A stretch of 35,568 bases of DNA, from NCBI GenBank assembly GCA_040218145.1, contig JAVJQK010000032.1:1-35568 (forward strand). The letters are read 5' to 3'. Under the pieces are notes generated by a model. It had not been told where the DNA came from. It made no database searches and saw only the letters and a program-made list of their open reading frames with translations. The translations under genes and the position numbers were made by a program. This document shows positions 6,511 through 15,541 of this stretch, piece by piece (position 1 is the stretch's first letter; each line of letters opens with the position of its first letter). The DNA comes from Sandaracinaceae bacterium (GTDB lineage: Bacteria; Myxococcota_A; Polyangia; Polyangiales; Sandaracinaceae).

Positions 6511-7830
6511 ATGCGCGCCCTCCTCCTCTTCCTCGCCGTCCTGGTCGCCGCCCCCGCGGGCGCGGCCGCGCAGGCGAGCGACACGCCCCGGGTGCTCTTC
6601 GCGCCCGGCGGAACGGTGCCCGTCCGCCTGCGCCGCACGGTCTCCCGCCTGCTCTCGTCCAACGCGGTCCTCGTCAGCTACGAGGACTACGTGCGGGCGT
6701 GCAACGAGGCGGGGATCCGGCCGAGCAGCGCGCGCGCGGTGCGGAGGGTGGGGACGCAGCAGAACGCGACGGTGATCGTCGTCGGGAGCTACGGCGGGCA
6801 CTACCGCCGCCGCATGCTCCGCCTCCGCTACTACAGCGGCTCCAGCGGCGAGCTGATGACGAGCGGGAACTACGCGCTCCGCGGCCAGCATCTCCGCCCC
6901 TCCAGTCAGCACGCGATCTTGCGTGATCTCGCGACCGTCACCGGGGGCGCGCCGCCGCCCGCGCAAGCCAGCGCGGCGAGCGAGGAGCCGTCCTCCGAGG
7001 CCGAGGGCGAGGGCGGAGACCTGCCCCCGCCCCTCGACTGGGAAGCCCAGGAGGCGGCCGCGGCCGAGGAGGCGGCGGCGGAGCCCGCGCCCGAAGAGTC
7101 GAGCGACGGCGAGGCCACCCCCCTCTCGGAGCAGAAGCAGTGGGGCTTCGCGGTCAGCGCCGGCGCGGGCATCGCGCAGCGCTCGAGCAGCATCCCGATG
7201 GAGGGCGGCGCCGCGCGGCTGAGCACGATCCCGTTCCCGGCCATCCAGGCCCAGGTGCTCGGCTACGTCCGCCCGGACGCATCCAGCCGCTACCGCCTCG
7301 CCCTCGCGGTGCGCTACACGACCTCGGTCGGCCTCCAGGGCCGCGACGAGCGCGCCGACGGCAGCACCCGCACCACCGACATGCGGGCGCACCACCTGGC
7401 GATCGGCCTCCGCAACGACATCCCGCTCGCTCCGGGCGAGCGCCCGACCCGGCTCCAGCTCGAGGTGGGGTGGGGCTTCCGCATGCTCGACAGCGAGATC
7501 CCGGTGTCGATCCCGGATTACACGCTGAGCGGTATCTACGCGCGCATCGGGCTCTGGTTCCACATCGGGGACAGCCCCTTGTCGCTCGGCATCGTGCCCG
7601 AGATCGGTCACGTGGGGAGCCTCAGCGACGATCTGTCTCAGTCCGGACAGGTGCAGGATGGCTTCCTGGTGGGCGCCGAGGCGCACGTCCGGCTCGAGGT
7701 GATCCCCGAGGTGTCCATCCACCTCCTGTACCGCGAGGCGCACGCCTTCCTGGGCAGCGCGCGCGAAGGCGGGGGCGAGATGAACGACGCCGAGCGCTAC
7801 GGAATCCTCCGCGCCGAGTATCAGTTCTAG
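6511..7830 (+). CDS. Outer-membrane-like protein with N-terminal periplasmic domain
   Basis: This 439-aa product starts at ATG 6511, 4 nt after the thioredoxin stop. The signal peptide is MRALLLFLAVLVAAPAGAAAQA. Residues 25-145 form a compact domain (VLFAPGGTVPVRLRR, NATVIVVGSYGG) resembling small periplasmic alpha/beta modules. Residues 150-205 are a Glu/Ala/Pro-rich linker. From about residue 210, amphipathic strands continue to the end, which finishes EYQF, a terminal aromatic residue typical of barrel proteins. I do not recognise a named family. The shared operon suggests a role in the same envelope redox module; the barrel assignment is an inference from residue pattern. Confidence 0.7.
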   Translation: MRALLLFLAVLVAAPAGAAAQASDTPRVLFAPGGTVPVRLRRTVSRLLSSNAVLVSYEDYVRACNEAGIRPSSARAVRRVGTQQNATVIVVGSYGGHYRRRMLRLRYYSGSSGELMTSGNYALRGQHLRPSSQHAILRDLATVTGGAPPPAQASAASEEPSSEAEGEGGDLPPPLDWEAQEAAAAEEAAAEPAPEESSDGEATPLSEQKQWGFAVSAGAGIAQRSSSIPMEGGAARLSTIPFPAIQAQVLGYVRPDASSRYRLALAVRYTTSVGLQGRDERADGSTRTTDMRAHHLAIGLRNDIPLAPGERPTRLQLEVGWGFRMLDSEIPVSIPDYTLSGIYARIGLWFHIGDSPLSLGIVPEIGHVGSLSDDLSQSGQVQDGFLVGAEAHVRLEVIPEVSIHLLYREAHAFLGSAREGGGEMNDAERYGILRAEYQF

Positions 7831-7882
7831 AGACAACGAAATGATGCAGGCTTCCTGCCCTCTTCGGTGTTAGGCTCGGGCC

Positions 7883-9394
7883 GTGAGTCGAGGTGCAGAA
7901 GACGGCGCTGACCGGGGCAAGACGTCGACCTTCGCGGAGGTCGGTCCGGAGGAGGCCAGCGGCGTCCAGCGGAGCGACGCGCGCCGCACGGCGCTCGGCG
8001 CCGAGATCGAGCTGCAGCAGCGCGAGATTCGCAAGCTGCGAGGTCAGGTCGGGCGGCTCGAGCGGCTGCTGCGAATGCAGGCGGACGACAGCGCCGCGTC
8101 CAGGCACCTCGAGGAGCTCGTCCTCGAGTCCGAGCGGCGCGCCCACATCGACGAGGCGCTCCGGAGGGCCACGCTCGCCTTCCAGCGCTCGCCGAACGAT
8201 CCCGACGCGGTGGTCCAGGTGGCGGGGCAGGCCTTGCTCGAAGGGGACCTCCGCTCGGTGCTCTGCGACGTCGACCCGGAGCGCGGCGAGGTCGTCTTCC
8301 GGCAGTACTTCGTCTCCCCCGTGCTGCTCCGCGCGACCGAGCAGCTGACGGGCATCCCGGCCGAGGGCTTCCGGCTCCGGACCCGCGACATCGAGCTCTT
8401 CCGCCGGGTCGTGGAGGATCGCGAGACGGTCTTCACCGACGACATGGTGGGCTTCGTCGAGCGGATGCTCCCCGAGCAGGTGCGGTGGACAGCCAGCCTC
8501 CTCGCCAACATCATCGGCGGCCGCGACGTCACGATGGCGCCGCTGGTGGTCGGCGGGCGCGTGGCGCACGTCTTCATGATCTTCTCGGAGCAGCTCCGCC
8601 CGCAGGATCGGCAGGCGGTCGCGTTCTTCGCGCAGCTGCTGGCCGCGGCGCACGAGCGGGCGCGCATGGTGCGGGAGCTCCAGGAGCACGTCGGGCGGCT
8701 CGAGGACACCCAGGCCCAGCTGGTCCAGGCGCAGAAGATGGAGGCGGTCGGCCAGCTGGTCGGCGGCATCGCGCACGACTTCAACAACATGCTCACGGCG
8801 ATCGGCTCGGCGGCGCACCTCGCGCAGATCGAGGCGGACGAGCCAAATCGTCTCGAGTCGAACCTCGAGCTCGTGGCCGACGGAGTGCAGAAGGCCGGCA
8901 CGCTCGCGCGTCAGCTGCTGCACCTCTCGCGGCCTTCCATGCGGGTCCTCGAGAAGGTCGACGTGGACGAGCTGCTGCACGACCTCGAGCCCCTGCTGAC
9001 GCGCGTGCTCGACTCGGCGCACTTCCAGATCGATCTGGAGGCCGCGAGCGGCGCGACCATCGAGGTGGAGCGCTCTCAGCTCGAGCAGGTGGTGCTCAAC
9101 TTCGTGGTCAACGCGCGCGACGCCATGCCCGAGGGGGGGCGCATCCGCGTCGCCGCCGTGCGCGCCGCCGACGGGCAGCTGGCCGGCGTCGAGGTCGCGG
9201 ACACGGGCCAGGGCATGGACCCGGAGACGCGGGCGCGCGCGCTCGACCCGTTCTTCACGACCAAGGGCCGGCGCGGCACGGGCCTCGGCCTCTCGGTGGT
9301 CCGGTCGATCGTCGAGGCGCGCGCGGGCCGGCTGGAGATCGAGACCACCCCGGCGCGCGGCACGAGCATCCGCGCGCTCTTTCCCCTCGCCTGA
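7883..9394 (+). CDS. Soluble sensor histidine kinase (coiled coil, GAF-like, HisKA, HATPase)
   Basis: GTG start, 503 aa, with no membrane segment. Residues 38-95 are a heptad-rich coiled coil. Residues 98-262 look like a GAF-like sensor domain (DAVVQVAGQALLEGDLRSVL, MAPLVVGGRVAHVFMI). The H-box GGIAHDFNNMLTAI carries His298, followed by the HATPase with N-box NFVVNARDAMPEGG (Asn410), G1 VADTGQGM (Asp440), the FFTTK segment and the G2 loop GTGLGL (465-470). The H-box is of the AHDFNN type, often found in kinases with attached receivers, but no receiver is present here. The protein must therefore signal to a separate regulator not visible next to it. It converges on the next gene with an 8-nt gap. 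Confidence 0.88.
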   Translation: MSRGAEDGADRGKTSTFAEVGPEEASGVQRSDARRTALGAEIELQQREIRKLRGQVGRLERLLRMQADDSAASRHLEELVLESERRAHIDEALRRATLAFQRSPNDPDAVVQVAGQALLEGDLRSVLCDVDPERGEVVFRQYFVSPVLLRATEQLTGIPAEGFRLRTRDIELFRRVVEDRETVFTDDMVGFVERMLPEQVRWTASLLANIIGGRDVTMAPLVVGGRVAHVFMIFSEQLRPQDRQAVAFFAQLLAAAHERARMVRELQEHVGRLEDTQAQLVQAQKMEAVGQLVGGIAHDFNNMLTAIGSAAHLAQIEADEPNRLESNLELVADGVQKAGTLARQLLHLSRPSMRVLEKVDVDELLHDLEPLLTRVLDSAHFQIDLEAASGATIEVERSQLEQVVLNFVVNARDAMPEGGRIRVAAVRAADGQLAGVEVADTGQGMDPETRARALDPFFTTKGRRGTGLGLSVVRSIVEARAGRLEIETTPARGTSIRALFPLA

Positions 9395-9402
9395 GCCGCT
9401 CC

Positions 9403-10134
9403 CTAAACGCGGCGTCGCCGCCCGCGCGCCACGAGCGTGAGCAGCGCGAGCAGGCCCAGGAGCGTCGGCTCGACCGCGCGGGCGGGGGACGCGGCGCAGG
9501 CGCTCCCGACGCGAGAGCTCTCGGCGCGGTCGCCGAAGGGCGGGACCACCTGGGAGTAGAGGAGCACACCGTCGCCGGTGGGGTCGCCCGAGCCGTCGCT
9601 CGCGACCACGCCCGCGTGGATCCACATGGGTCCGGGCGGGGTCGCGGGCGCGGTCCACGTGAAGCGGAGGCGGGTCGCGCCGCAGCCGTCGACGGTGGCC
9701 ACCCGGCGGCTCTGGGGCAGGTCGCTCAGGTGCGCCGCCTGCTCCGCGGGCGCGCCGTCGACGGGCAGGCAGAGATCGGCAGGCTGCGGGCCGCCGATCA
9801 GCTCGAGCGTGCCCATGCCGTTGCCGTTCTCGTCGGTGATCTCCACCGCCGCCCCGGCCGAGGCGCCGTCGGGCAGCTCCAGCTCGAGCGCGTAGGTCTC
9901 GCCGGCCGCGTAGCCGCCGTCCGGGAGGCCGGTCAGCTCGCCGTCGCGCGGCGGCGCCTCGCCGCGATGGCAGACGTTGCAGCTGTAGCCGTCGTTGAAG
10001 CTGCCCGTGAAGTAGCGACCGCCGCCGCCGCCTTCGAGGGCCGAGACCTCGAACTGCTCGTACTCCGAGAACGCCGCCGCCTCGGTCGGGGCGATCCCGA
10101 GCGAGACGAGCAAGGCGAGACACGCGCGCCTCAT
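9403..10134 (-). CDS. Secreted single-haem protein with possible MYXO-CTERM tail
   Basis: ATG at 10132-10134, 243 aa. The signal peptide is MRRACLALLVSLGIAPTEAAA. A GYSCNVCHRGE haem site lies near residue 52, followed by GLPDGGYAAGETYALEL and a beta-rich region, an arrangement resembling the choice-of-anchor/reeler-like domains of myxobacterial surface proteins. The end has a cysteine (GSACAASPA), a hydrophobic stretch PTLLGLLALLTLVA and the basic run RGRRRRV. That is the tripartite layout of a MYXO-CTERM-type sorting signal, in which the cysteine is modified and the tail removed. The gene start overlaps the upstream gene's stop (ATGA), so the two are coupled. Confidence 0.7.
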   Translation of the reverse strand: MRRACLALLVSLGIAPTEAAAFSEYEQFEVSALEGGGGGRYFTGSFNDGYSCNVCHRGEAPPRDGELTGLPDGGYAAGETYALELELPDGASAGAAVEITDENGNGMGTLELIGGPQPADLCLPVDGAPAEQAAHLSDLPQSRRVATVDGCGATRLRFTWTAPATPPGPMWIHAGVVASDGSGDPTGDGVLLYSQVVPPFGDRAESSRVGSACAASPARAVEPTLLGLLALLTLVARGRRRRV

Positions 10135-10595
10135 GGCGCCCCCGGGAAGCCGAGCCGCACCCAGTCCAGCAGGATGCGGTAGCTCGGGTGGTCGGGGCTC
10201 GGGTAGACGTCTTGCCCATGTTGATCGATGCCCATGTGCGGCGCGCCCCCGCGGTCGACCTCGAGGGGCTTGCGGATCAACAGCGTGTCCTCGGGGCGCC
10301 TCACGCCGCTCAGCATCGAGCGCGCGCGCTCGTAGGACGACGCGATCTCCTCCGGCGTCGCGGGGTCGTCGAGCGCAGTCAGGTCGTCGTTCATGCGCAT
10401 GCGGTTGGGACCGAACACCCGGAAGAAGCGCTCGCGCGAGCCGTGACAGTCGGGGAAGCCGCAGTCCCGGAGGAGGATCGGGTAGACCTCGTTCTCGAAG
10501 ACGACCGCGCTCGGCGCCGGTGGATCGGCAGGCGCATCGAAGGCGCAGCCGGCGAGGGTGAGCGCGAGCCATGAGATCGACACGGCGCGGCGCAT
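10131..10595 (-). CDS. Small lipoprotein with CX4CH haem motif
   Basis: ATG 10593-10595, 154 aa. The signal ends in LTLAGC, a lipobox. The mature protein has FENEVYPILLRDCGFPDCHGS, a CX4CH site (CGFPDCH) in the place where secreted monohaem domains of Planctomycetota and Myxococcota often carry C-x(2-4)-CH. The C-terminal half, with RRPEDTLLIRKPL, GGAPHMGIDQHG and YRILLDWVRLG, matches the cytochrome-like repeats in which a His or Met near GG.H..G may be the second ligand. Likely an envelope electron carrier or haem-binding surface protein. It is first in a two-gene unit with the possible MYXO-CTERM protein. Confidence 0.72.
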   Translation of the reverse strand: MRRAVSISWLALTLAGCAFDAPADPPAPSAVVFENEVYPILLRDCGFPDCHGSRERFFRVFGPNRMRMNDDLTALDDPATPEEIASSYERARSMLSGVRRPEDTLLIRKPLEVDRGGAPHMGIDQHGQDVYPSPDHPSYRILLDWVRLGFPGAP

Positions 10596-10809
10596 GGAGC
10601 CCGTGCCTTTGCAGGGACCGCGCCGGTAGCTGGGGGTCGTCGAATCCATGGGGTCGGGGGAGGCTGGAGCCCCTGAAGTGGGGAGTATGGAGCGCTCTGG
10701 GTTCCCGCGTCCCCTGCTCCAACACCCCACTTTGATGTATCCTGGACGTGAGTTGAGCCACTTTCTCACGCCGCGGAGCTTGGCACGCTGCGTGATCGTT
10801 ATCACGCCG

Positions 10810-11592
10810 ATGCGCATTTCTTTCACGCACGTGCTCGCGCCCCTCGTCGCGCTCGGCCTCGTCGCGTGCGAGGCCGCGATCATCACCGCCCCCAGCGGGC
10901 CCGGCCCCGGGCCTGGGCCTGGGCCCGGCGGCGACCCCGAGATGATCTTCCTCGCGGAGGTCCAGCCGCTGCTCGAGGCGCGCTGCCGCAACTGTCACGA
11001 GGACCCCGAGGCGGCGCCGGTCTTCCTCGATCCCGCCGACTACTACGCGTCCGTGCTCGCGTACCCCGACCTCGTCGTGCCCGGCGCGCCGAACTCGAGC
11101 ACGCTGGTGACCAAGGGCAACCACCGCGGCCCCGCGTGGGAGGCCTCCGAGGCGAGCATCGTCCGCGGCTGGATCCAGGCCGAAGCCGACGCCGGCATGA
11201 CCGACGCGGGCACCGAGCCGGGGCCCGGGCCTTCGCGCGAGGCACGGATGACCTCCGCCTACCCGGTCGACGCAGGGGTCGAGAACCGGATCCCGCTCGC
11301 GGAGGTGGGACTGGTCGGCGCAGAGCTCGTCTTCACCGCCAACCGTGTCGCGAGCGGCATGATGCTCAACGACGTGCGCATCGTCGCCGCGAGCAGCTCC
11401 ATCTCGTTCTCGCACCCGCGCCTCGTCATGTGGGCCGACACCACGCCGACCATGGACAGCGACCGCTTCAGCGATCTCGAGATGACGATCAGCGCCGGCA
11501 TGAGCGGCACGCTCACCTCGAGCTGCGTGCTGGTCGACTTCCCGGAGAACGGGGAGCTGTCGGTGCAGTTCGAGTCCGCCTCGACTCTCTGA
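10810..11592 (+). CDS. Single-haem lipoprotein with Gly-Pro linker
   Basis: ATG 10810 gives 260 aa and a proper lipoprotein signal (MRISFTHVLAPLVALGLVAC, Cys near residue 20). Upstream in-frame ATGs at 10648 and 10687 would bury the signal, so they are rejected. A GPGPGPGPGPGG linker precedes a monohaem domain: MIFLAEVQPLLEARCRNCHED with CRNCH near residue 60, and NSSTLVTKGNHRGPAW with a possible His ligand. Residues 135-260 form a second, beta-rich domain without recognised family. It is divergent from the CX4CH lipoprotein across a 214-nt gap, so these three haem proteins probably form one local set. It ends 6 nt from the convergent helicase gene. Confidence 0.75.
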   Translation: MRISFTHVLAPLVALGLVACEAAIITAPSGPGPGPGPGPGGDPEMIFLAEVQPLLEARCRNCHEDPEAAPVFLDPADYYASVLAYPDLVVPGAPNSSTLVTKGNHRGPAWEASEASIVRGWIQAEADAGMTDAGTEPGPGPSREARMTSAYPVDAGVENRIPLAEVGLVGAELVFTANRVASGMMLNDVRIVAASSSISFSHPRLVMWADTTPTMDSDRFSDLEMTISAGMSGTLTSSCVLVDFPENGELSVQFESASTL

Positions 11593-11598
11593 GCTCCG

Positions 11599-14500
11599 TC
11601 AGCCCTCGAGCAGCTCCAGCAGGTCGTCGACCGAGAGCTTCGCGTTCGTCTCCGCGCCCTCGAGGATGCCGCGGGCCAGCTCGCGCTTCTGCTCGTGGAG
11701 CTGCATCACCGCCTCTTCGATGGTGCCCTGGGAGACCAGGCGGACCACCGTGACCGGCTTGTCCTGCCCGATGCGGTGCGTGCGGTCGCTCGCCTGGTCT
11801 TCGACCGCGGGGTTCCACCACGGGTCGAGGTGGATGACGGTGTCGGCCGCGGTGAGGTTCAGGCCGGTGCCGCCCGCCTTGAGCGAGATGAGGAAGAACG
11901 GCGCCTCGCCGCGCTGCCATCGATCGACGAGCTCTCCGCGCTTGGCGGCCGGGGTGGAGCCGTCGAGGTAGAGGACCTCCCAGCCCTTCGCCTCGAGCGC
12001 GCGCCGCACGATCGCGAGGTGGGTGGTGAACTGGCTGAACACGAGCGAGCGGTGGCCCTCGCGGCGCAGATCGGCGGCCAGCTCCATCAGCTCGGTGAGC
12101 TTGGACGAGGAGACGCGCGACTCGGGGTGCACCAGCGTCGGGTGGCACGCGAGGCGCCGCAGACGCGTCAGCGCGCCGAGCACCGCGAAGCGCTTCTTCG
12201 GGTCCTCCGCCTTGGCCGCGAGCTGCTCGAGCGCCTGGCGCCGCTCGGCCTCGTAGAGCGCGCGCTCGTCGTCCGACAGCTCGATGGACCGCACGACCTC
12301 CGTGCGCGGCGGCAGCTCGGGCGCCACCTGCGCCTTGGTGCGGCGGAGCAGGAACGGCCGGAGCAGCTCGCGGAGCCGCTCGCGCTTGGCCAGGTCGTTG
12401 TCGCGCTCGATCGGGATCGCGAAGCGCGCGCGGAAGTGCTTCCAGGGCCCGAGCAGCCCCGGCACGAGGATGGAGTACAGGCTCCAGAGCTCGCCGAGGT
12501 GGTTCTCGAGGGGCGTGCCCGTGAGCGCGAGCCGGAAGCCCGCGTCGAGCTGACGCGCCGCCTTGGTGCGCGCGGCCTCGGGGTTCTTCAGCGCGTGCGC
12601 CTCGTCGAACACCGTCAGCGCGAAGTGGACCTCACGGAGCGCGTCGATGTCCCGCAGGAGGATGTCGTAGCTGGTGATCACCAGGTCGCCCGGCGCGAAC
12701 GTGGAGACCATGGTCCCCCGGTCGGGGCCGCGGTAGATGCGGGGACGGAGCGTGGGGCTGAAGCGCTCGCACTCCTTGCGCCAGTTGTCGCTCAGCGAGG
12801 TGGGGCAGACGACGAGGGTCGGCCCGTCGCTCTGTCGCTCCAGCGCCAGCGCCAGCGCCTGCAGCGTCTTGCCGAGGCCCATGTCGTCCGCGAGGCACGC
12901 GCCGCTCGCCCAGCTCGCCACCCGCTCGAGCCACGTGATGCCCTCGCGCTGGTAGCTGCGCAGATCCGCGCGCAGCCCCTCGGGGACCTCGGGGTGGAGC
13001 TCGCTCGCCGCCTCGAGGCGCTTCTTGGTCTCGAGCCACTCGGCGTCCGCCTCGAAGCGGTCTTCGGGCAGGATCGCCTCGAGCTCGCCGATGGCCGCGC
13101 CCGACACGCCGAGCTCGCCCGCCTCCTCGAAGACGACGTCCTGGGCCGCGTTCAGCCGCGTGCGCAGGTCGTCCTCGATCCGCGCGAAGCGACCCTTGCC
13201 GAGCTTCACGTAGCGGCGGCCCTCGCGGAGGGCAGCCATGATCTGGGCGAGGCGCACCTTGCCTTCGTCCAGCTCGGCTTCGCCCTCGAGCGCGAACCAG
13301 TCGGTGAGCTTCTTCGAGCGGACCTTGAGGTTCCCGAAGCCCGCGCTGCCGACCACGCGCCATGGCGTCTGGTCCTCGGGCCACTCGACCGTGGCGAGGT
13401 CCGGCTGCTCGCGCATGCGATGGAGCAGCTCCAGCGCGTCTTCGGGCTCGTCCAGGCGCACGGTGTGCGGCCCGTCCGACTCCCCGGCGTCGAGACCGAG
13501 CGCGATCCCGACCTGCTCGGCCAGGCGTCGCTCGGCCGGGAGATCGCGAACGGTGTGAACGCGCTCCGAGCCATCCAGGCCGACGATCTGGGTGGGGCCC
13601 TCGCCCGGGGGCTGGACCGCGCCGCCGGGCAGCGGGCGCATGGCCACCGTCACGCGCAGCCCCCCGCCGGGGAGCGGCTCGAGCCGCAGGACCGGGCGCT
13701 GATCCGGATCGCGCGGCGCGCCTCGGAGGCGCGGCGGGAGCTCCACGCCGACGCTCGGCGGCAGGCGATAGAGGAGCTTCAGGAGCGTGTCGTCCGCGTC
13801 GGCGGGCAGCCCCGTCTCCCAGCGCGCGCAGGCCTCCGCCATCGCGAGCACCGAGTCGGGCAGGTCGACCACCGTGACCACGGAGGACGCCTCGTCGAGG
13901 AAGATGGCGTGCCGCGGCTCGACGCGCGCCGCCGCCATCTCGTGCGGCTCGAAGACCTCGTCCTGGAGCCGGAAGCGTATCCAGGTGGCCTCGTCCCGCT
14001 CGACGAGGCTGACCGAGACCTGCCCGCGCTTGACCCGGACCGGGCGCTGCGACGTCTCGGTGAAGATCACGCGCGGGTGGCCGATGAGGGCCTCGAAGAC
14101 CGCGCCGAGCCCGCCTCGACCGGGGGCGAACCGGCCCGGTGAGACCAGCGCCTCCGCCACGCGGCGGTCCCGCACGTCGAGGCCTGGCTGATAGGGCAGC
14201 TCTCGCGCCTCGGTGACGCGCCCCTTCGTCCAGCCGCCGCGCTTTCGGCGCTTCTGGATCGCCGCCTCCACCGTGGGCTCCCCGTCGGTCCGCGCGATGC
14301 GCCAGACGAGGCGCTCGCCCTCTTCGAAGGGGGGCGGCGGCCCCGCGTCCGGCTGCACCTCGCGCTCGAGCTCCGCGAGGAGTCGATCCCAGCGCGGCTT
14401 CTCGAGCAGGACCCGCAGCTCGTCGTGGAGGCGGTCGTCCGGGTCGTGCAGCGCGTCGAGCACCCGCTCGGTCAGCACGCCGAGGCGCTCGGGGTGGCGG

Positions 14501-15492
14501 CGCTCCTGCACCTTGTCGCTGTCGAGCGAGGCCCGAGCGCGCTCGTCGGTGCGCTCGACGAGGGAGATCCACGCCTCGCCGTGGCCCCCGTAGCCGTGCG
14601 GATGCGAGAAGCTCATCCGCACCAGGAGCTCGCGCGGGTCGACCTCGACCTCGGTCTCGGCCGCGGGCAGCGGCAGCGGGGCCACGCCGCGATCCCGCAG
14701 GGCGTCGAGCACGCCGCGGATCCGGTCGACGGCGGCCGCCACGCGCGGGCTGTCTGGCACGCGCTGCCAGAGCTGCTCTCGACGCGCGTCGAGCTTCCTG
14801 CGGCCCGCGACCCAGGCGAGGTAGCTGCGGGCGGCCGCCTGCAGGTCGTTGCCGAGCCGGCCGGGGAGGATGCCGCCGAGGCCGTCGGCGATGGTCGAGC
14901 TGGGCGAGCGCAGCGCCTTGTCGCGCGCGCGGAAGGTGGGCGCGAGCGGCGCCACCAGGGCCAGCGGGTGCTGGAGCGCCTCCTCGACCTCGTGCTCGGC
15001 GAGCCACGCGCGGAGCTCCGCGCCGCGCTCGGGCGGGGCGTCGTCCACCGCGTCGAGCGCCTCGACGTAGGACGCCTCGTCGTCTCCCCCCGCCCACGAG
15101 AGGAACGCGCTGACCACGGCCTCCCACTCGTTCTGGCTCAGGAAGTCTCGCAGCTCGGAGTTGCCCCGCCGGGTGAAGAAGTCCTCCACCGGATCGCGCA
15201 GCGCGCGCCCGTGGTCGTGCAGCACGCGGCTGGCGGAGTGATCGGCGTGCATGAGCACGGACACGAGGGGCTCGTGCACCATGCGCTCACCGGCCAGCGA
15301 AAACAGCCGGCTCTCGAGCTCCTGCATGCTCTGGGGCAAACTCACGGGCGGGACCCTAGCGCCAGATAAAGCCCGCCGCCTCTTCTTCCAGGACTCATGG
15401 AAAAGACGCCGCAGGGGGGGCGAGAAGCGGCGGCCCGCCGCCAGCTCCCAGGCCCGCACCCAGGCGTCGAACGCCGGCAAGGATTCGTGCAT
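11599..15492 (-). CDS. SNF2-family DEAH ATPase/helicase
   Basis: This 1297-aa protein has all SNF2 motifs in its last third: motif I ADDMGLGKTLQALALAL (Walker A near residue 870), motif II FDEAH near 961, motif III LALTGTPLEN, motif V SLKAGGTGLNLTAADTVIHL near 1225 and motif VI QASDRTHRIGQ. It ends in LSVDDLLELLEG, as in bacterial SNF2 proteins. Residues 1-840 are a long N-terminal region in which I see no SWIM zinc finger; almost no cysteine is present there, whereas many bacterial SNF2 helicases carry SWIM. The enzyme would use ATP to move on double-stranded DNA or displace proteins from it. It is last in a run of five minus-strand genes, 49 nt after the GGDEF gene. Confidence 0.9.
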   Translation of the reverse strand: MHESLPAFDAWVRAWELAAGRRFSPPLRRLFHESWKKRRRALSGARVPPVSLPQSMQELESRLFSLAGERMVHEPLVSVLMHADHSASRVLHDHGRALRDPVEDFFTRRGNSELRDFLSQNEWEAVVSAFLSWAGGDDEASYVEALDAVDDAPPERGAELRAWLAEHEVEEALQHPLALVAPLAPTFRARDKALRSPSSTIADGLGGILPGRLGNDLQAAARSYLAWVAGRRKLDARREQLWQRVPDSPRVAAAVDRIRGVLDALRDRGVAPLPLPAAETEVEVDPRELLVRMSFSHPHGYGGHGEAWISLVERTDERARASLDSDKVQERRHPERLGVLTERVLDALHDPDDRLHDELRVLLEKPRWDRLLAELEREVQPDAGPPPPFEEGERLVWRIARTDGEPTVEAAIQKRRKRGGWTKGRVTEARELPYQPGLDVRDRRVAEALVSPGRFAPGRGGLGAVFEALIGHPRVIFTETSQRPVRVKRGQVSVSLVERDEATWIRFRLQDEVFEPHEMAAARVEPRHAIFLDEASSVVTVVDLPDSVLAMAEACARWETGLPADADDTLLKLLYRLPPSVGVELPPRLRGAPRDPDQRPVLRLEPLPGGGLRVTVAMRPLPGGAVQPPGEGPTQIVGLDGSERVHTVRDLPAERRLAEQVGIALGLDAGESDGPHTVRLDEPEDALELLHRMREQPDLATVEWPEDQTPWRVVGSAGFGNLKVRSKKLTDWFALEGEAELDEGKVRLAQIMAALREGRRYVKLGKGRFARIEDDLRTRLNAAQDVVFEEAGELGVSGAAIGELEAILPEDRFEADAEWLETKKRLEAASELHPEVPEGLRADLRSYQREGITWLERVASWASGACLADDMGLGKTLQALALALERQSDGPTLVVCPTSLSDNWRKECERFSPTLRPRIYRGPDRGTMVSTFAPGDLVITSYDILLRDIDALREVHFALTVFDEAHALKNPEAARTKAARQLDAGFRLALTGTPLENHLGELWSLYSILVPGLLGPWKHFRARFAIPIERDNDLAKRERLRELLRPFLLRRTKAQVAPELPPRTEVVRSIELSDDERALYEAERRQALEQLAAKAEDPKKRFAVLGALTRLRRLACHPTLVHPESRVSSSKLTELMELAADLRREGHRSLVFSQFTTHLAIVRRALEAKGWEVLYLDGSTPAAKRGELVDRWQRGEAPFFLISLKAGGTGLNLTAADTVIHLDPWWNPAVEDQASDRTHRIGQDKPVTVVRLVSQGTIEEAVMQLHEQKRELARGILEGAETNAKLSVDDLLELLEG

Positions 15493-15541
15493 GCGCCCAC
15501 CGACGGAAGGCGGAGGTCAGGACTGACGGAAACGCGCGCCT

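Noticed and set aside
7846-7858. Terminator after the outer-membrane-like gene (GCAGG-CTT-CCTGC).
   Set aside because: A 5-bp stem with no T-run is too weak.
10780-10795. Sigma-54 promoter (TTGGCACG).
   Set aside because: The -24 element looks good, but the -12 GC is absent at the correct spacing.
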